A stretch of 7,802 nt of DNA from SCSIO-59966 sp046566185. GTDB lineage: Bacteria > Actinomycetota > Actinomycetes > Actinomycetales > SCSIO-59966. The notes beneath the pieces were generated by a model, which had not been told where the DNA came from, ran no database searches, and saw only the letters and a list, made by a program, of their open reading frames with translations. Shown piece after piece: positions 1 through 7,552 of the stretch. The position numbers were made by a program, and so were the translations under genes. Positions within the stretch are counted from its first letter, which is position 1; every line of letters starts with the position of its first letter. Where the stretch lies: positions 1 to 7,802 of the forward strand of contig JBKHXE010000178.1 of assembly GCA_046566185.1 (NCBI GenBank). The letters are read 5' to 3'.

Positions 1-2356
1 CGTCCAGGTCGGCGGCGATGCCGAGGCTGTCGTCCAGGACGACGGACCGCACGTGGTCGAGCCCGCCCTCGACCTCCTCCAGCCACGCGGCGGTGCGCTG
101 GAGCCGGTCGGCGGTGCGCACGTAGTAGACGAGGAACCGGTCGACGGTCCGGATCAGCGTGGCGGCGTCGAGGTCCTCCGCGAGCAGGCGGGCGTGCCGC
201 GGCGTGAAGCCGCCGTTGCCGCCGACGTAGACGTTCCAGCCCTGCTCGGTCGCGATGACGCCGACGTCCTTGCCGCGCGCCTCGGCGCACTCCCGCGCGC
301 AGCCCGAGACCCCGAGCTTGAGCTTGTGCGGCGAGCGCAGCCCCCGGTAGCGCAGCTCGAGGGCGATTGCCAGGGCCACGGAGTCCTGCACGCCGTACCG
401 GCACCACGTCGACCCGACGCACGACTTCACCGTCCGCAGCGCCTTGCCGTAGGCGTGGCCCGACTCGAAGCCGGCGTCGACGAGCCGGCGCCAGATGGCC
501 GGTAGCTGCTCGATGCGGGCGCCGAACAGGTCGATGCGCTGGCCGCCGGTGATCTTCGTGTAGAGGCCGAAGTCGCGGGCCACCGCGCCGATGGCGATGA
601 GGCCCTCCGGGGTCACCTCGCCGCCGGGGATGCGCGGCACCACCGAGTACGTGCCGTCCTTCTGCAGGTTGGCCATCACGTGGTCGTTGGTGTCCTGCAG
701 CGCCGCGTTCTCGCCCTCCAGCACGTGGCCGCCGCCGAGGCTGGCGAGGATCGACGCGACGACCGGCTTGCAGATGTCGCAGCCGCGGCCGCGGCCGTGC
801 CGGGCGACGATCTCGCTGAACGTCCGCAGGCCGGTGACGCGGACGACGTCGAACAGCTGGGCGCGGGAGACGTCGAAGTGCTCGCACAGCGCCGAGCTGA
901 CCTCGACGCCCGCCTTGGTCAGCTCGGCGCCGACGAGCCGCTTGACCAGCGGCAGGCAGGAGCCGCACGTCGTCCCGGCGCGGGTGCACGCCTTGACGGC
1001 CGCCACGTCGCAGCAGCCGCCGTCGCGGACCGCCGCGCGGACCTCGCCCGCCGCGACGTTGTTGCACGAGCAGACGGCGGCGTCGTCCGGCAGCTCCGCG
1101 CCGGTCGGCGCCTCCCCGGACGCCGGCACGATCCACGACGCGGGGTCGCCGCCGAGCTCGCGGCCCACCATCGGGCGCAGCGAGGCGTAGGCGGAGGCGT
1201 CGCCGACCAGCACCCCGCCGCGCAGGGTGCGGGCGTCGTCCGACAGCACGAGCTTGGCGTACGTGCCGGCGACCGGGTTGGCGTGCACCACCTCCAGCGA
1301 GCCGGCGCCGGTGCCCATCGCGTCGCCGAAGCTCGCGACGTCGACGCCGAGCAGCTTGAGCTTGGTCGACAGGTCCGGCTCCCCGAACGTGGCGTCCCCG
1401 CCGAGCAGCCGGTCCACGACGACCTCGGCCATCGTGTAGCCGGGCGCCACCAGGCCCAGGCAGCGGCCGCGCACGCAGGCGACCTCGCCGACCGCCCAGA
1501 CGTGCGGGTCCGCCGTCCGGCAGGCGTCGTCGACGACCACGCCGCCGCGCTCGCCGACCTCCAGGCCCGCCTCACGGGCCAGCTCGTCGCGGGGCCGCAC
1601 GCCGGTGGCGAAGACGACGACGTCCACGTCGAGGGCGTCGCCGTCGGCGAACTCCATCCGCCCGACCGCGCCGTCCGGACCGCGGCGCAGCCGCGACGTG
1701 GCGGTGCCGACGCGCACCGCGACGCCGAGCCCCTCGACGAGCCGGCGCAGCGCGTGCCCGCCGCCCTCGTCGACCTGCAGCGGCATCAGCCGCGACGCGA
1801 ACTCCACCACCGTCGTGTCGGCGCCGAGGGCGGTCAGCGCGCCGGCCGCCTCGAGCCCGAGCAGGCCGCCGCCGACGACCGCGCCGCGCACCGGGCGCGC
1901 CAGGTCGGTCGCGCGCTCCTCCACCCACGCGCGCAGGGCCGCGACGTCGTCGACGGTGCGGTAGACGAAGCAGCCCCGAAGGTCGCGTCCCTCGACCGGG
2001 GGCACCGCCGCGGAGGACCCGGTGGCCAGCACGAGCGCGTCGTACGCGACAGTCCGGCCCCGCTCGGTCGTCACGGTGCGCGCCGCCCGGTCGACGGCCA
2101 CGGCCGGCTCGCCGCGACGCAACGACACCATCGGGTCCCGCCACAGGGCGGGGTCACCGAGCGCCAGGTCGGCCGCGTCGCGGCCGGAGAAGTACGTCGT
2201 CAGGGCCACCCGGTCGTACGGGGCACGCGGCTCCTCGGCGAGCACCTCGACGGTCCAGCGCCCGGCGTCGTCGCGGTCCCGCAGCGCCTCGACGAGGCGG
2301 TGCGCGACCATCCCGCCGCCGACGACGACAAGGTGCCGGTTGTCGTGCCGTGTCAT
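1..2356 (-). CDS. nirB: Assimilatory nitrite reductase [NAD(P)H], large subunit (C-terminus beyond left edge)
   Basis: Cytoplasmic siroheme enzyme that reduces nitrite to ammonium with six electrons from NAD(P)H. Numbering is from the ATG at 2356. Visible in order: an FAD-binding Rossmann motif (GGGM, about residues 13-16), a second dinucleotide-binding motif GGGLLG at 162-167, and a BFD-like [2Fe-2S] domain with Cys429, 431, 464 and 467. A second BFD-like segment follows with Cys491, 526 and 529, then the sulfite/nitrite reductase ferredoxin half-domain from about 561. The siroheme/[4Fe-4S] site is last, with CVGSTWC (Cys646, 652) and CAREC (Cys686, 690). All ligands expected of the family are intact. 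785 codons are present; family members are about 840-850, so roughly 50 residues are missing at the left edge. Start: the ATG at 2356 has GGAG six bases upstream; an in-frame ATG at 2371 would add five residues but has only a GA-repeat upstream. It lies 43 bases after the NasC-like gene, with nirD expected downstream. Confidence 0.95.
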   Translation of the reverse strand, partial: MTRHDNRHLVVVGGGMVAHRLVEALRDRDDAGRWTVEVLAEEPRAPYDRVALTTYFSGRDAADLALGDPALWRDPMVSLRRGEPAVAVDRAARTVTTERGRTVAYDALVLATGSSAAVPPVEGRDLRGCFVYRTVDDVAALRAWVEERATDLARPVRGAVVGGGLLGLEAAGALTALGADTTVVEFASRLMPLQVDEGGGHALRRLVEGLGVAVRVGTATSRLRRGPDGAVGRMEFADGDALDVDVVVFATGVRPRDELAREAGLEVGERGGVVVDDACRTADPHVWAVGEVACVRGRCLGLVAPGYTMAEVVVDRLLGGDATFGEPDLSTKLKLLGVDVASFGDAMGTGAGSLEVVHANPVAGTYAKLVLSDDARTLRGGVLVGDASAYASLRPMVGRELGGDPASWIVPASGEAPTGAELPDDAAVCSCNNVAAGEVRAAVRDGGCCDVAAVKACTRAGTTCGSCLPLVKRLVGAELTKAGVEVSSALCEHFDVSRAQLFDVVRVTGLRTFSEIVARHGRGRGCDICKPVVASILASLGGGHVLEGENAALQDTNDHVMANLQKDGTYSVVPRIPGGEVTPEGLIAIGAVARDFGLYTKITGGQRIDLFGARIEQLPAIWRRLVDAGFESGHAYGKALRTVKSCVGSTWCRYGVQDSVALAIALELRYRGLRSPHKLKLGVSGCARECAEARGKDVGVIATEQGWNVYVGGNGGFTPRHARLLAEDLDAATLIRTVDRFLVYYVRTADRLQRTAAWLEEVEGGLDHVRSVVLDDSLGIAADLD

Positions 2357-2362
2357 CTCAGG

Positions 2363-2366
2363 CTCC
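2363..2366 (-). promoter_or_regulatory. Ribosome binding site deciding the nirB start
   Basis: GGAG on the minus strand, six bases before the ATG at 2356. It lies inside the codons between the two in-frame ATGs (2371 and 2356) and favours the inner one. The resulting N-terminus (MTRHDNRHLVVVGGG) reaches the first beta strand after a short lead, as in NirB homologues. The choice remains open because the outer ATG has a weak GAGAG upstream. Confidence 0.5.
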
Positions 2367-2414
2367 GTCATCTCGGGCTCTCTCTCGCCGTGCGCCACCT
2401 GGGCCCTCCGGACG

Positions 2415-3932
2415 CTACGAACGCCGCGTTTCGGCGGGGCGCCGCGACGGTTTCGCCGGGGAAACCGGTTCCTCACCCCGCGCCGGCGGTGGCTGTGAGG
2501 GGTCCGGGTCGGCGCGGGCGAGCCACTCGAGCAGGCCGCACACGGCCTCGCGGCAGCTGCCGCAGCCGGTGGTGGCGCGCGTCGCCCGCGCGGCGTGCTC
2601 CACGGTCCGCGCCCCGCCGGACCACGCCCGCACGAGGTCGCCCTTCGTCACGCCGTTGCAGCGGCACACGGTGGCCCGGTCCGGCATCGTCGTCGGCGAC
2701 GACGCCTCGCGTGGGACGACGCCGGTCGCCGGCCTGACGAGCAGGTGCGCCGGGTCGACCGGCAGCGGCGTCCCGCGGTCGAAGGCCGCCATGAGGTCCG
2801 CCGCGACGTCCGGGGCGCCGACGCAGGTGGCGCCCGCGAGCGCGTCGCCGTCGACGACCACCTCGACGTGCCGCAGCCCCACCGGGTCGCTGAGCCGCAC
2901 GCGGCGGTCGCCGGCGGTCCCCGGCCGGCCCATCGTCACGACGTCCAGCCCCTCGGCCTTGAGGACGACGACGCCGGGACCCCGCTGCTGCGGCGCCGTG
3001 GCCGTCCCCCGGCCGGTGAGCAGATCGGCCAGGCGGCGGCTCTGCGCCCACCCGTCGGCGACCAGGCCGGTGCCGCCCTCGGGGGGCTGGGCGCAGTCGC
3101 CGATGGCCGCGACGTGGCCGTCGGCGGGGCTGCGCAGGTCCTCGCCGACGAGCACCCCGACGTCCACCGGCAGGCCGGCCGCGCGGGCGAGGGCCGTCTC
3201 CGGGGCCGCCCCGACCGCGAGCAGCAGCAGGTCGGCGGGCACCCCCGCCCCGTCCCTGAGTCGCACCGAGGCCAGCCGCCCCGCGCCGTCCCGCACGACC
3301 TCGGCGAGCTGGGCGCCGGTCAGCACCTGCAGGCCGAGCCGCTCGGCGGCCGCGGCGAGCACCGCGGCGGCGTCGGCGTCGAGCTGGCGCTCCATCAGGT
3401 GGGGGGCGGCGTGCACGACGGTGACCGGCACGCCGCGCTGGGACAGCCCGCGCGCGGCCTCGAGCCCGAGCAGCCCGCCGCCGAGCACCACCGCCCGCCG
3501 GGCGTTCGTCGCGCCGGCGACCAGGTCGCGGCAGTCGTCGACGGTGCGAAGCGCGTGCACGCCGCCGGGCAGCTCGGCGCCCAGCCCCGGGACGTCGGGC
3601 ACCCGGGCTCGTGCGCCGGTGGCCAGCACGAGCAGGTCGTAGGCGTGGGTCGTGCCGTCCGCCGTGCGCACCAGCCGCCGCTGCCGGTCGACGGCCACCG
3701 CGGGCTGCCCGCGGACCACCCGGGCGCGCGGGCCCTCGACGGACGGCATCGTGATCGCAGCGAGGTCGACGGCACCGGCGAGGACCTCGGCGAGCAGGAT
3801 GCGGTTGTACGGCTCGTACGGCTCCTCGCCGAGGACCGTCACCTCGAACCGCTCGTCGCGGTCCAGGGCGAGCAGGTCGGTGACGAACCGGGTGCCGACC
3901 ATGCCCTCGCCGACGACCACCACCCGGGTCAC
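2415..3932 (-). CDS. nasC: FAD/NAD(P)H oxidoreductase with C-terminal [2Fe-2S] BFD domain, electron-transfer subunit of assimilatory nitrate reductase
   Basis: A 505-residue cytoplasmic flavoprotein, likely taking electrons from NAD(P)H and passing them to NasA. It corresponds to Klebsiella NasC (Bacillus NasB plays the same role). An N-terminal FAD motif GEGMVG is at residues 8-13, and the second dinucleotide-binding motif GGGLLG is at 151-156 inside a pyridine nucleotide-disulfide oxidoreductase fold. A BFD-like [2Fe-2S] domain at about 420-465 has Cys423, 425, 457 and 460. It resembles the N-terminal half of NirB encoded next to it, but has no siroheme domain. After the iron-sulfur domain comes a Pro/Arg/Glu-rich tail (about 472-505) with no recognisable fold. 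The start is GTG, whose GTGA overlaps the nasA stop by four bases, with a GGGGGG run six bases upstream; the stop is TAG. The position directly after nasA supports the partner role. A stand-alone NirB-like diaphorase is less likely. Confidence 0.88.
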   Translation of the reverse strand: MTRVVVVGEGMVGTRFVTDLLALDRDERFEVTVLGEEPYEPYNRILLAEVLAGAVDLAAITMPSVEGPRARVVRGQPAVAVDRQRRLVRTADGTTHAYDLLVLATGARARVPDVPGLGAELPGGVHALRTVDDCRDLVAGATNARRAVVLGGGLLGLEAARGLSQRGVPVTVVHAAPHLMERQLDADAAAVLAAAAERLGLQVLTGAQLAEVVRDGAGRLASVRLRDGAGVPADLLLLAVGAAPETALARAAGLPVDVGVLVGEDLRSPADGHVAAIGDCAQPPEGGTGLVADGWAQSRRLADLLTGRGTATAPQQRGPGVVVLKAEGLDVVTMGRPGTAGDRRVRLSDPVGLRHVEVVVDGDALAGATCVGAPDVAADLMAAFDRGTPLPVDPAHLLVRPATGVVPREASSPTTMPDRATVCRCNGVTKGDLVRAWSGGARTVEHAARATRATTGCGSCREAVCGLLEWLARADPDPSQPPPARGEEPVSPAKPSRRPAETRRS

Positions 3933-6058
3933 GGGGCACCCCCCGGCGCTGCCGGGCCCGGGGCTGCACTGACCCGGACGGCGCAGACCTTGAGCTCCGG
4001 CATGCCCGAGATCGGGTCCGTCGCGTCGTTGGTCACGGCGTTGACCAGGCCGTCGCCGGAGAAGTGGAACGGCGCGAACACGGTGTCGGGCCGCACGGCG
4101 GCGGTCACCCGCGCCGGGGCGGTCATGGTGCCGCGCGACGAACGCACCTGCACGAGGTCGCCGTCGGCGACGCCGATCCGGGTGGCGAGCACGGGATGCA
4201 CCTCCACGAAGGGGTCGGGGACGGCCGCGAGCAGCTCGGGCACGCGCCGGGTCTGCGCGCCGGACTGGTAGTGCTGCAGCACCCGGCCGGTGACCAGGTG
4301 CACCGGGGCGTCCGGGCGGACGTCGTCGTCAGGGCCGCGGTGCCCGACCGCGACCATCCGGGCCCGGCCGTCGGGCGTGGCGAAGCGCTCGAGGAACATC
4401 CGGGGCGTCCCCGGGTGCGGCGGGCCGTCCACGGCGGCCGGGCACGGCCAGAACAGCGCCTCGCCCGCGTCGAGGCGGGCGTCGTCCATGCCGGAGTAGT
4501 CGGCGGGGCCGCCGGCGCTCGCCCGGCGCAGCTCGTCCAGGACCGCGGTCGCGTCGCTCGGGAAGCCGGTCGGGTGGCCCAGCCGGGCCGCGAGGGCGTG
4601 CAGCACCTCCAGCTCGGTGCGGACCCCGGCCGGCGGCGCCACCGCCCGGCGGCGCCGCAGCACGCGGCCCTCGAGCGACGTCGTCGTGCCGTCCTCCTCC
4701 GCCCACTGGGCGACGGGCAGGACGACGTCCGCGACCCGAGCGGTCTCCGACGGGACGACGTCGCACACGACGAGCAGGTCGAGCGCCGCGAGCCGGCCGG
4801 CCAGCGCCCGCGCGTCGGGGGCGCTCACCAGCAGGTTGCTGCCGTGCACGAGCAGCGCCCGGGGCCCGCCCTCGCCGCCCAGCCGGCGCAGCAGCTCGAT
4901 GGCCGGCACTCCGGGGCCGGGCAGGTCGTCGGGGTGGACGCCCCACACGCCCGCGACGTGCGCGCGGGCAGCGGGGTCGTCGATCCGTCGGTAGCCCGGC
5001 AGCTGGTCGGACTTCTGCCCGTGCTCCCGCCCGCCCTGGCCGTTGCCCTGGCCGGTGAGGCAGCCGTACCCGCTGCCGACGCGGCCCGGCAGGCCGAGCG
5101 CGAGGGCGAGGTCGATCGCGGCGGTCACCGTGTCGGTGCCCTGCCGGTGCTGCTCGGCGCCGCGGCCGGTCAGCACGTAGGCGCCGCGGCCGCCGCGGGC
5201 GGGGGACGCCGCCGCGAGCAGCCGCGCCGCCCGCCGCAGCTGGCGCACCGGGACCCCGGTGACCCGCTCGACGCGCTGCGGCCACCAGGCCGCCACCGCG
5301 CGACGCACGTCGTCCGCCCCGCTGACCCGCTGCGCCAGGTACTCCTCGTCGGCGAGCCGCTCGGCGAGCACCACGTGCAGCAGCCCCAGCAGCAGCGGCA
5401 GGTCCGTTCCCGGCACCGGCTGCAGGTGCAGGCCCGCGCCGTCCGCGGTCAGCTCCGCGGTCGCCGACCGGCGCGGGTCGACGACGACCAGGCCGCCGGC
5501 GGCCCTCGCCGCCGAGAGGTGCTGCACGAACGGCGGCATCGTCTCGGCGACGTTGCTGCCGACGAGCAGGACGGCGTCGGCGCCGGCGACGTCGGTCACC
5601 GGGAACGGCAGCCCGCGGTCGACGCCGAACGCCCGGTTGCCCGCGGCCGCCGCCGACGACATGCAGAACCGGCCGTTGTAGTCGATGAACGGCGTCCGCA
5701 GCACCACGCGCGCGAACTTGCCGAGCAGGTAGGCCTTCTCGTTCGTCAGCCCACCGCCGCCGAACACCGCCACCGCGCCGCGCCCGTGCTCCCGCTGCAG
5801 CGCGGTGAGGCGCGAGGCGACGACGTCGAGGGCGTCGTCCCAGCTCGCCGGCGCCAGCTCGCCGTCCGCGTCGCGCACCAGCGGGGCGGTGAGCCGGTCG
5901 GGTGCCCGCAGCACCGCCGCGCTCGTCCAGCCCTTCTGGCACAGGCCGCCCCGGTTGGTCGGGAAGTCCCGGCCGTGCACGGCGACGTCCCCTGCCGCGT
6001 CGGCCTCGAGCCGCTGCGCGCACTGCAGGGCGCAGTACGGGCAGTGGGTCGCCGTCAT
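3929..6058 (-). CDS. nasA: Assimilatory nitrate reductase, molybdopterin catalytic subunit
   Basis: A 709-residue cytoplasmic enzyme of the DMSO reductase superfamily that reduces nitrate to nitrite at a Mo-bis-MGD centre. The N-terminal [4Fe-4S] site is Cys6, 9, 13 and 40 (CPYCALQC, then GGLCQKGW). The motif NGRFCMSSA places the likely molybdenum ligand at Cys132, as in NasA, NarB and NapA proteins. A molybdopterin dinucleotide-binding domain starts near residue 587 (VTGRVLQHYQSG) and ends with NAVTNDATDPISGMPELK, typical of this group. There is no signal peptide, so it is not a periplasmic NapA. The C-terminal BFD domain found in some NasA proteins is absent; that cluster sits on the adjacent NasC-like protein. 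The ATG at 6058 overlaps the narK stop in ATGA, with a weak AGG seven bases upstream. The same frame stays open upstream through narK, but that part is a shadow. A formate dehydrogenase is disfavoured by the motif and by narK and nirB. Confidence 0.95.
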   Translation of the reverse strand: MTATHCPYCALQCAQRLEADAAGDVAVHGRDFPTNRGGLCQKGWTSAAVLRAPDRLTAPLVRDADGELAPASWDDALDVVASRLTALQREHGRGAVAVFGGGGLTNEKAYLLGKFARVVLRTPFIDYNGRFCMSSAAAAGNRAFGVDRGLPFPVTDVAGADAVLLVGSNVAETMPPFVQHLSAARAAGGLVVVDPRRSATAELTADGAGLHLQPVPGTDLPLLLGLLHVVLAERLADEEYLAQRVSGADDVRRAVAAWWPQRVERVTGVPVRQLRRAARLLAAASPARGGRGAYVLTGRGAEQHRQGTDTVTAAIDLALALGLPGRVGSGYGCLTGQGNGQGGREHGQKSDQLPGYRRIDDPAARAHVAGVWGVHPDDLPGPGVPAIELLRRLGGEGGPRALLVHGSNLLVSAPDARALAGRLAALDLLVVCDVVPSETARVADVVLPVAQWAEEDGTTTSLEGRVLRRRRAVAPPAGVRTELEVLHALAARLGHPTGFPSDATAVLDELRRASAGGPADYSGMDDARLDAGEALFWPCPAAVDGPPHPGTPRMFLERFATPDGRARMVAVGHRGPDDDVRPDAPVHLVTGRVLQHYQSGAQTRRVPELLAAVPDPFVEVHPVLATRIGVADGDLVQVRSSRGTMTAPARVTAAVRPDTVFAPFHFSGDGLVNAVTNDATDPISGMPELKVCAVRVSAAPGPAAPGGAP

Positions 6059-7416
6059 ACGCGGGCCTGCGCGAACCGGGCGCCCGGCCGCAGGTAACCG
6101 ACCCAGGTGACGGCGAGCATCACCGCGTAGAGGCCGACGTAGACGAACAGGGCCGGCTCGACGGAGCCGAACGACGCGGTCGACCAGGCGTACGTGCGCG
6201 GCACGACGAAGCCGCCGTAGGCGCCGACCGCGGAGATGATGCCGATGGCGGCGGCCGCCTCGGCCCGGAATCGGGCGACGGTCTCCGGCGACCCGCCCTC
6301 GTCGTCCGCCGTGCGCCGGAAGATCGCCGGGATCATCCGGTACGTGGAGCCGTTGCCGACGCCGGTCGCGACGAAGAGCAGGATGAAGCTGGCGAGGAAC
6401 GCGGGGAACGACCCGGCGCGCAGCGCGACCACCGCTCCCAGCACCCCGCCGGCCATCGCGACGAAGCTGCACGCCGTGACGAGGGCGCCGCCCCAGCGGT
6501 CGGACGCCTTGCCGCCCAGCGGCCGCACCAGCGAGCCGACGAGCGCGCCGAGGAACGCGTAGCTGACCACCGACACCTCGGGGAACTGGGTCCGGATGAG
6601 CAGCGGGAACGCCGCGGAGTACCCGATGAACGAGCCGAACGTGCCGATGTAGAGGAACGACATCACCCAGGTGTGCGGACGACGGACCGCCGCGGCGCTC
6701 GAGGAGAAGTCGGCCTTCGCCGGGGCGAGGTTGTCCATGAACCGCCACGCGAGCAGGGCCGCGAGCAGCACGAGGGGGATCCACATGAGGCCGGCGCGCT
6801 CCAGGTGCAGCCCGCCGCCGGCGACGACGATCGCCGACACGACGATCGGCGCCTGGACGACGGCGACGCCGATGTTGCCGCCGGCCGCGTTGAGCCCGAG
6901 CGCCCAGCCCTTCTCGCGCTCGGGGAAGAAGTAGGAGATGTTCGCCATCGACGAGGCGAAGTTGCCGCCGCCGAAGCCGGCCGTCGCCGCGACGACGAGC
7001 ATCGTCGTGAACGAGGTGGTGGGGTCCGAGACCGCCCACGCCAGGCCCAGGCAGGGGATGACGAGCAGCAGGGCGGACACGATCGTCCAGTTGCGGCCGC
7101 CCAGCAGGGGCACCGCGAACGTGTAGGGGATGCGCAGCGTGGCGCCGACCAGTGCGGGCACCGACACCAGCCAGAACAGCTGGCTGTCGGTGAACGCGAA
7201 GCCGGCCGCCTCGAGGTTGACGGCGACGATGCTCCAGATCAGCCACACCGAGAAGCCGAGGTGCTCGGCGATGATCGACAGCACCAGGTTGCGCCGGGCG
7301 ATGCTCCGGCCGCTGGACTCCCAGAAGGTCTCGTCCTCGGGTTCCCAGTGCTCGATCCAGCGGCCGCGCGCCGCACGGGTGGTGGTGGTCGTCGGTGCCG
7401 TGACGGTGGTCGTCAT
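6055..7416 (-). CDS. narK: Nitrate/nitrite transporter, major facilitator NarK family
   Basis: A 453-residue inner-membrane transporter of the nitrate/nitrite porter family, expected to bring nitrate in for NasA. After a Thr-rich N-terminus comes the NarK-type lead-in WEPEDETFW...GRSIARRNL, then about twelve hydrophobic segments. The family's nitrate signature is at about residues 148-188 (GGGNFASSMANISYFFP through NAAGGNIGVAVVQ). A second glycine-rich signature, GVGNGSTYRMIP, is at 352-363. Two arginines at positions matching the nitrate-binding pair of E. coli NarK are seen: Arg95 (GATLRIPYTF) and Arg298 (GSLVRPLGGKASDR). The ATG at 7416 is preceded by a strong Shine-Dalgarno sequence. It is the first gene of the nitrate operon and its stop overlaps the nasA ATG by four bases. 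Direction of transport (proton symport or nitrate/nitrite exchange) cannot be told from sequence; the assimilatory context favours uptake. Confidence 0.95.
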   Translation of the reverse strand: MTTTVTAPTTTTTRAARGRWIEHWEPEDETFWESSGRSIARRNLVLSIIAEHLGFSVWLIWSIVAVNLEAAGFAFTDSQLFWLVSVPALVGATLRIPYTFAVPLLGGRNWTIVSALLLVIPCLGLAWAVSDPTTSFTTMLVVAATAGFGGGNFASSMANISYFFPEREKGWALGLNAAGGNIGVAVVQAPIVVSAIVVAGGGLHLERAGLMWIPLVLLAALLAWRFMDNLAPAKADFSSSAAAVRRPHTWVMSFLYIGTFGSFIGYSAAFPLLIRTQFPEVSVVSYAFLGALVGSLVRPLGGKASDRWGGALVTACSFVAMAGGVLGAVVALRAGSFPAFLASFILLFVATGVGNGSTYRMIPAIFRRTADDEGGSPETVARFRAEAAAAIGIISAVGAYGGFVVPRTYAWSTASFGSVEPALFVYVGLYAVMLAVTWVGYLRPGARFAQARV

Positions 7417-7419
7417 CGG

Positions 7420-7427
7420 TCCTCCCT
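7420..7427 (-). promoter_or_regulatory. Strong ribosome binding site of narK
   Basis: On the minus strand AGGGAGGA lies just before the narK ATG, with the GGAGG core four bases upstream of the start. It is the best ribosome binding site in the window. The next two genes start in stop/start overlaps with weaker sites. This suggests that ribosomes loaded at narK help drive translation of nasA and nasC. Confidence 0.75.
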
Positions 7428-7476
7428 CGTCCGGGCCCCGGGGGTGGGGCGTCGTCGAGGACTGTGCCGACGTCGT

Positions 7477-7515
7477 GTTTCGGGCAGCGACGCTCGCGCG
7501 TTTCCCGCACGCAAC
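7477..7515 (-). promoter_or_regulatory. Possible degenerate GlnR box upstream of narK
   Basis: On the minus strand GTTGC is followed after six bases by GAAAC (7500-7515), and a second GAAAC lies at 7477-7481. The known GlnR consensus in actinobacteria is GTnAC-n6-GAAAC, often in two copies 22 bases apart. Here the first pair has one mismatch in GTnAC. The second GAAAC is 23 bases from the first and its partner half-site is not recognisable. GlnR is known to control nitrate assimilation genes in Streptomyces and mycobacteria, and the site lies about 60-100 bases before the narK start. Short degenerate motifs arise by chance, so this is only a candidate. Confidence 0.3.
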
Positions 7516-7552
7516 GGTGACCGCACAGCGGCGGCGCGGCCCGTGAGAGCAG

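Larger units (their letters stand above)
7417..7552 (-). promoter_or_regulatory. Gene-free leader between the GntR gene and narK; probable operon promoter region
   Basis: This is the only gap over 50 bases in the window and the natural place for the promoter of the narK-nasA-nasC-nirB operon. I see no clear -10 hexamer of the TAnnnT form; CACAGT (minus strand, near 7463) is the nearest and is weak. It contains the GlnR-like motifs described separately, a GC-only run near 7434-7444, and the narK ribosome binding site. There is no convincing terminator after the GntR stop: only a 4-base stem (CCGC TGT GCGG) and no T tract. Read-through from the GntR gene is therefore possible. Confidence 0.45.

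Noticed and set aside
2372..2414. Gap between the NasC-like gene and nirB as a separate promoter or attenuator
   Set aside because: It is only 43 bases, with no promoter-like hexamers; only a 4-base GGGC/GCCC pairing can be drawn, so simple operon spacing is the better reading.
2473..3969. A 498-codon minus-strand frame overlapping the NasC-like gene
   Set aside because: It is an Arg/Gly-rich out-of-frame shadow with no motif. The real frame has both nucleotide-binding motifs and the BFD cysteines.
4064..6097. A 677-codon open frame on the plus strand opposite nasA, and similar ones at 680-2737 and 2595-4271
   Set aside because: They are antisense to genes with complete family motifs, have Arg/Ala/Gly/His-rich compositions with no domain, and arise because GC-rich codons leave few stops on the other strand.
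7381..7416. Repeat-like GGT/GTC triplets at the start of narK
   Set aside because: They encode the Thr-rich N-terminus of NarK in frame and are explained by codon use; no unit repeats regularly enough to call a tandem repeat.
7434..7444. GC-only run (GGGCCCCGGGG) upstream of narK as a possible terminator or operator
   Set aside because: The self-complementary part is very short, has no loop of suitable size and no T tract, and such runs are common at this base composition.
3929..7510. Extension of the nasA frame to 1193 codons through all of narK
   Set aside because: The upstream part is an Arg-rich shadow of narK, which is clearly coded in another frame. The nasA product starts correctly at 6058, five residues before its first iron-sulfur cysteine.
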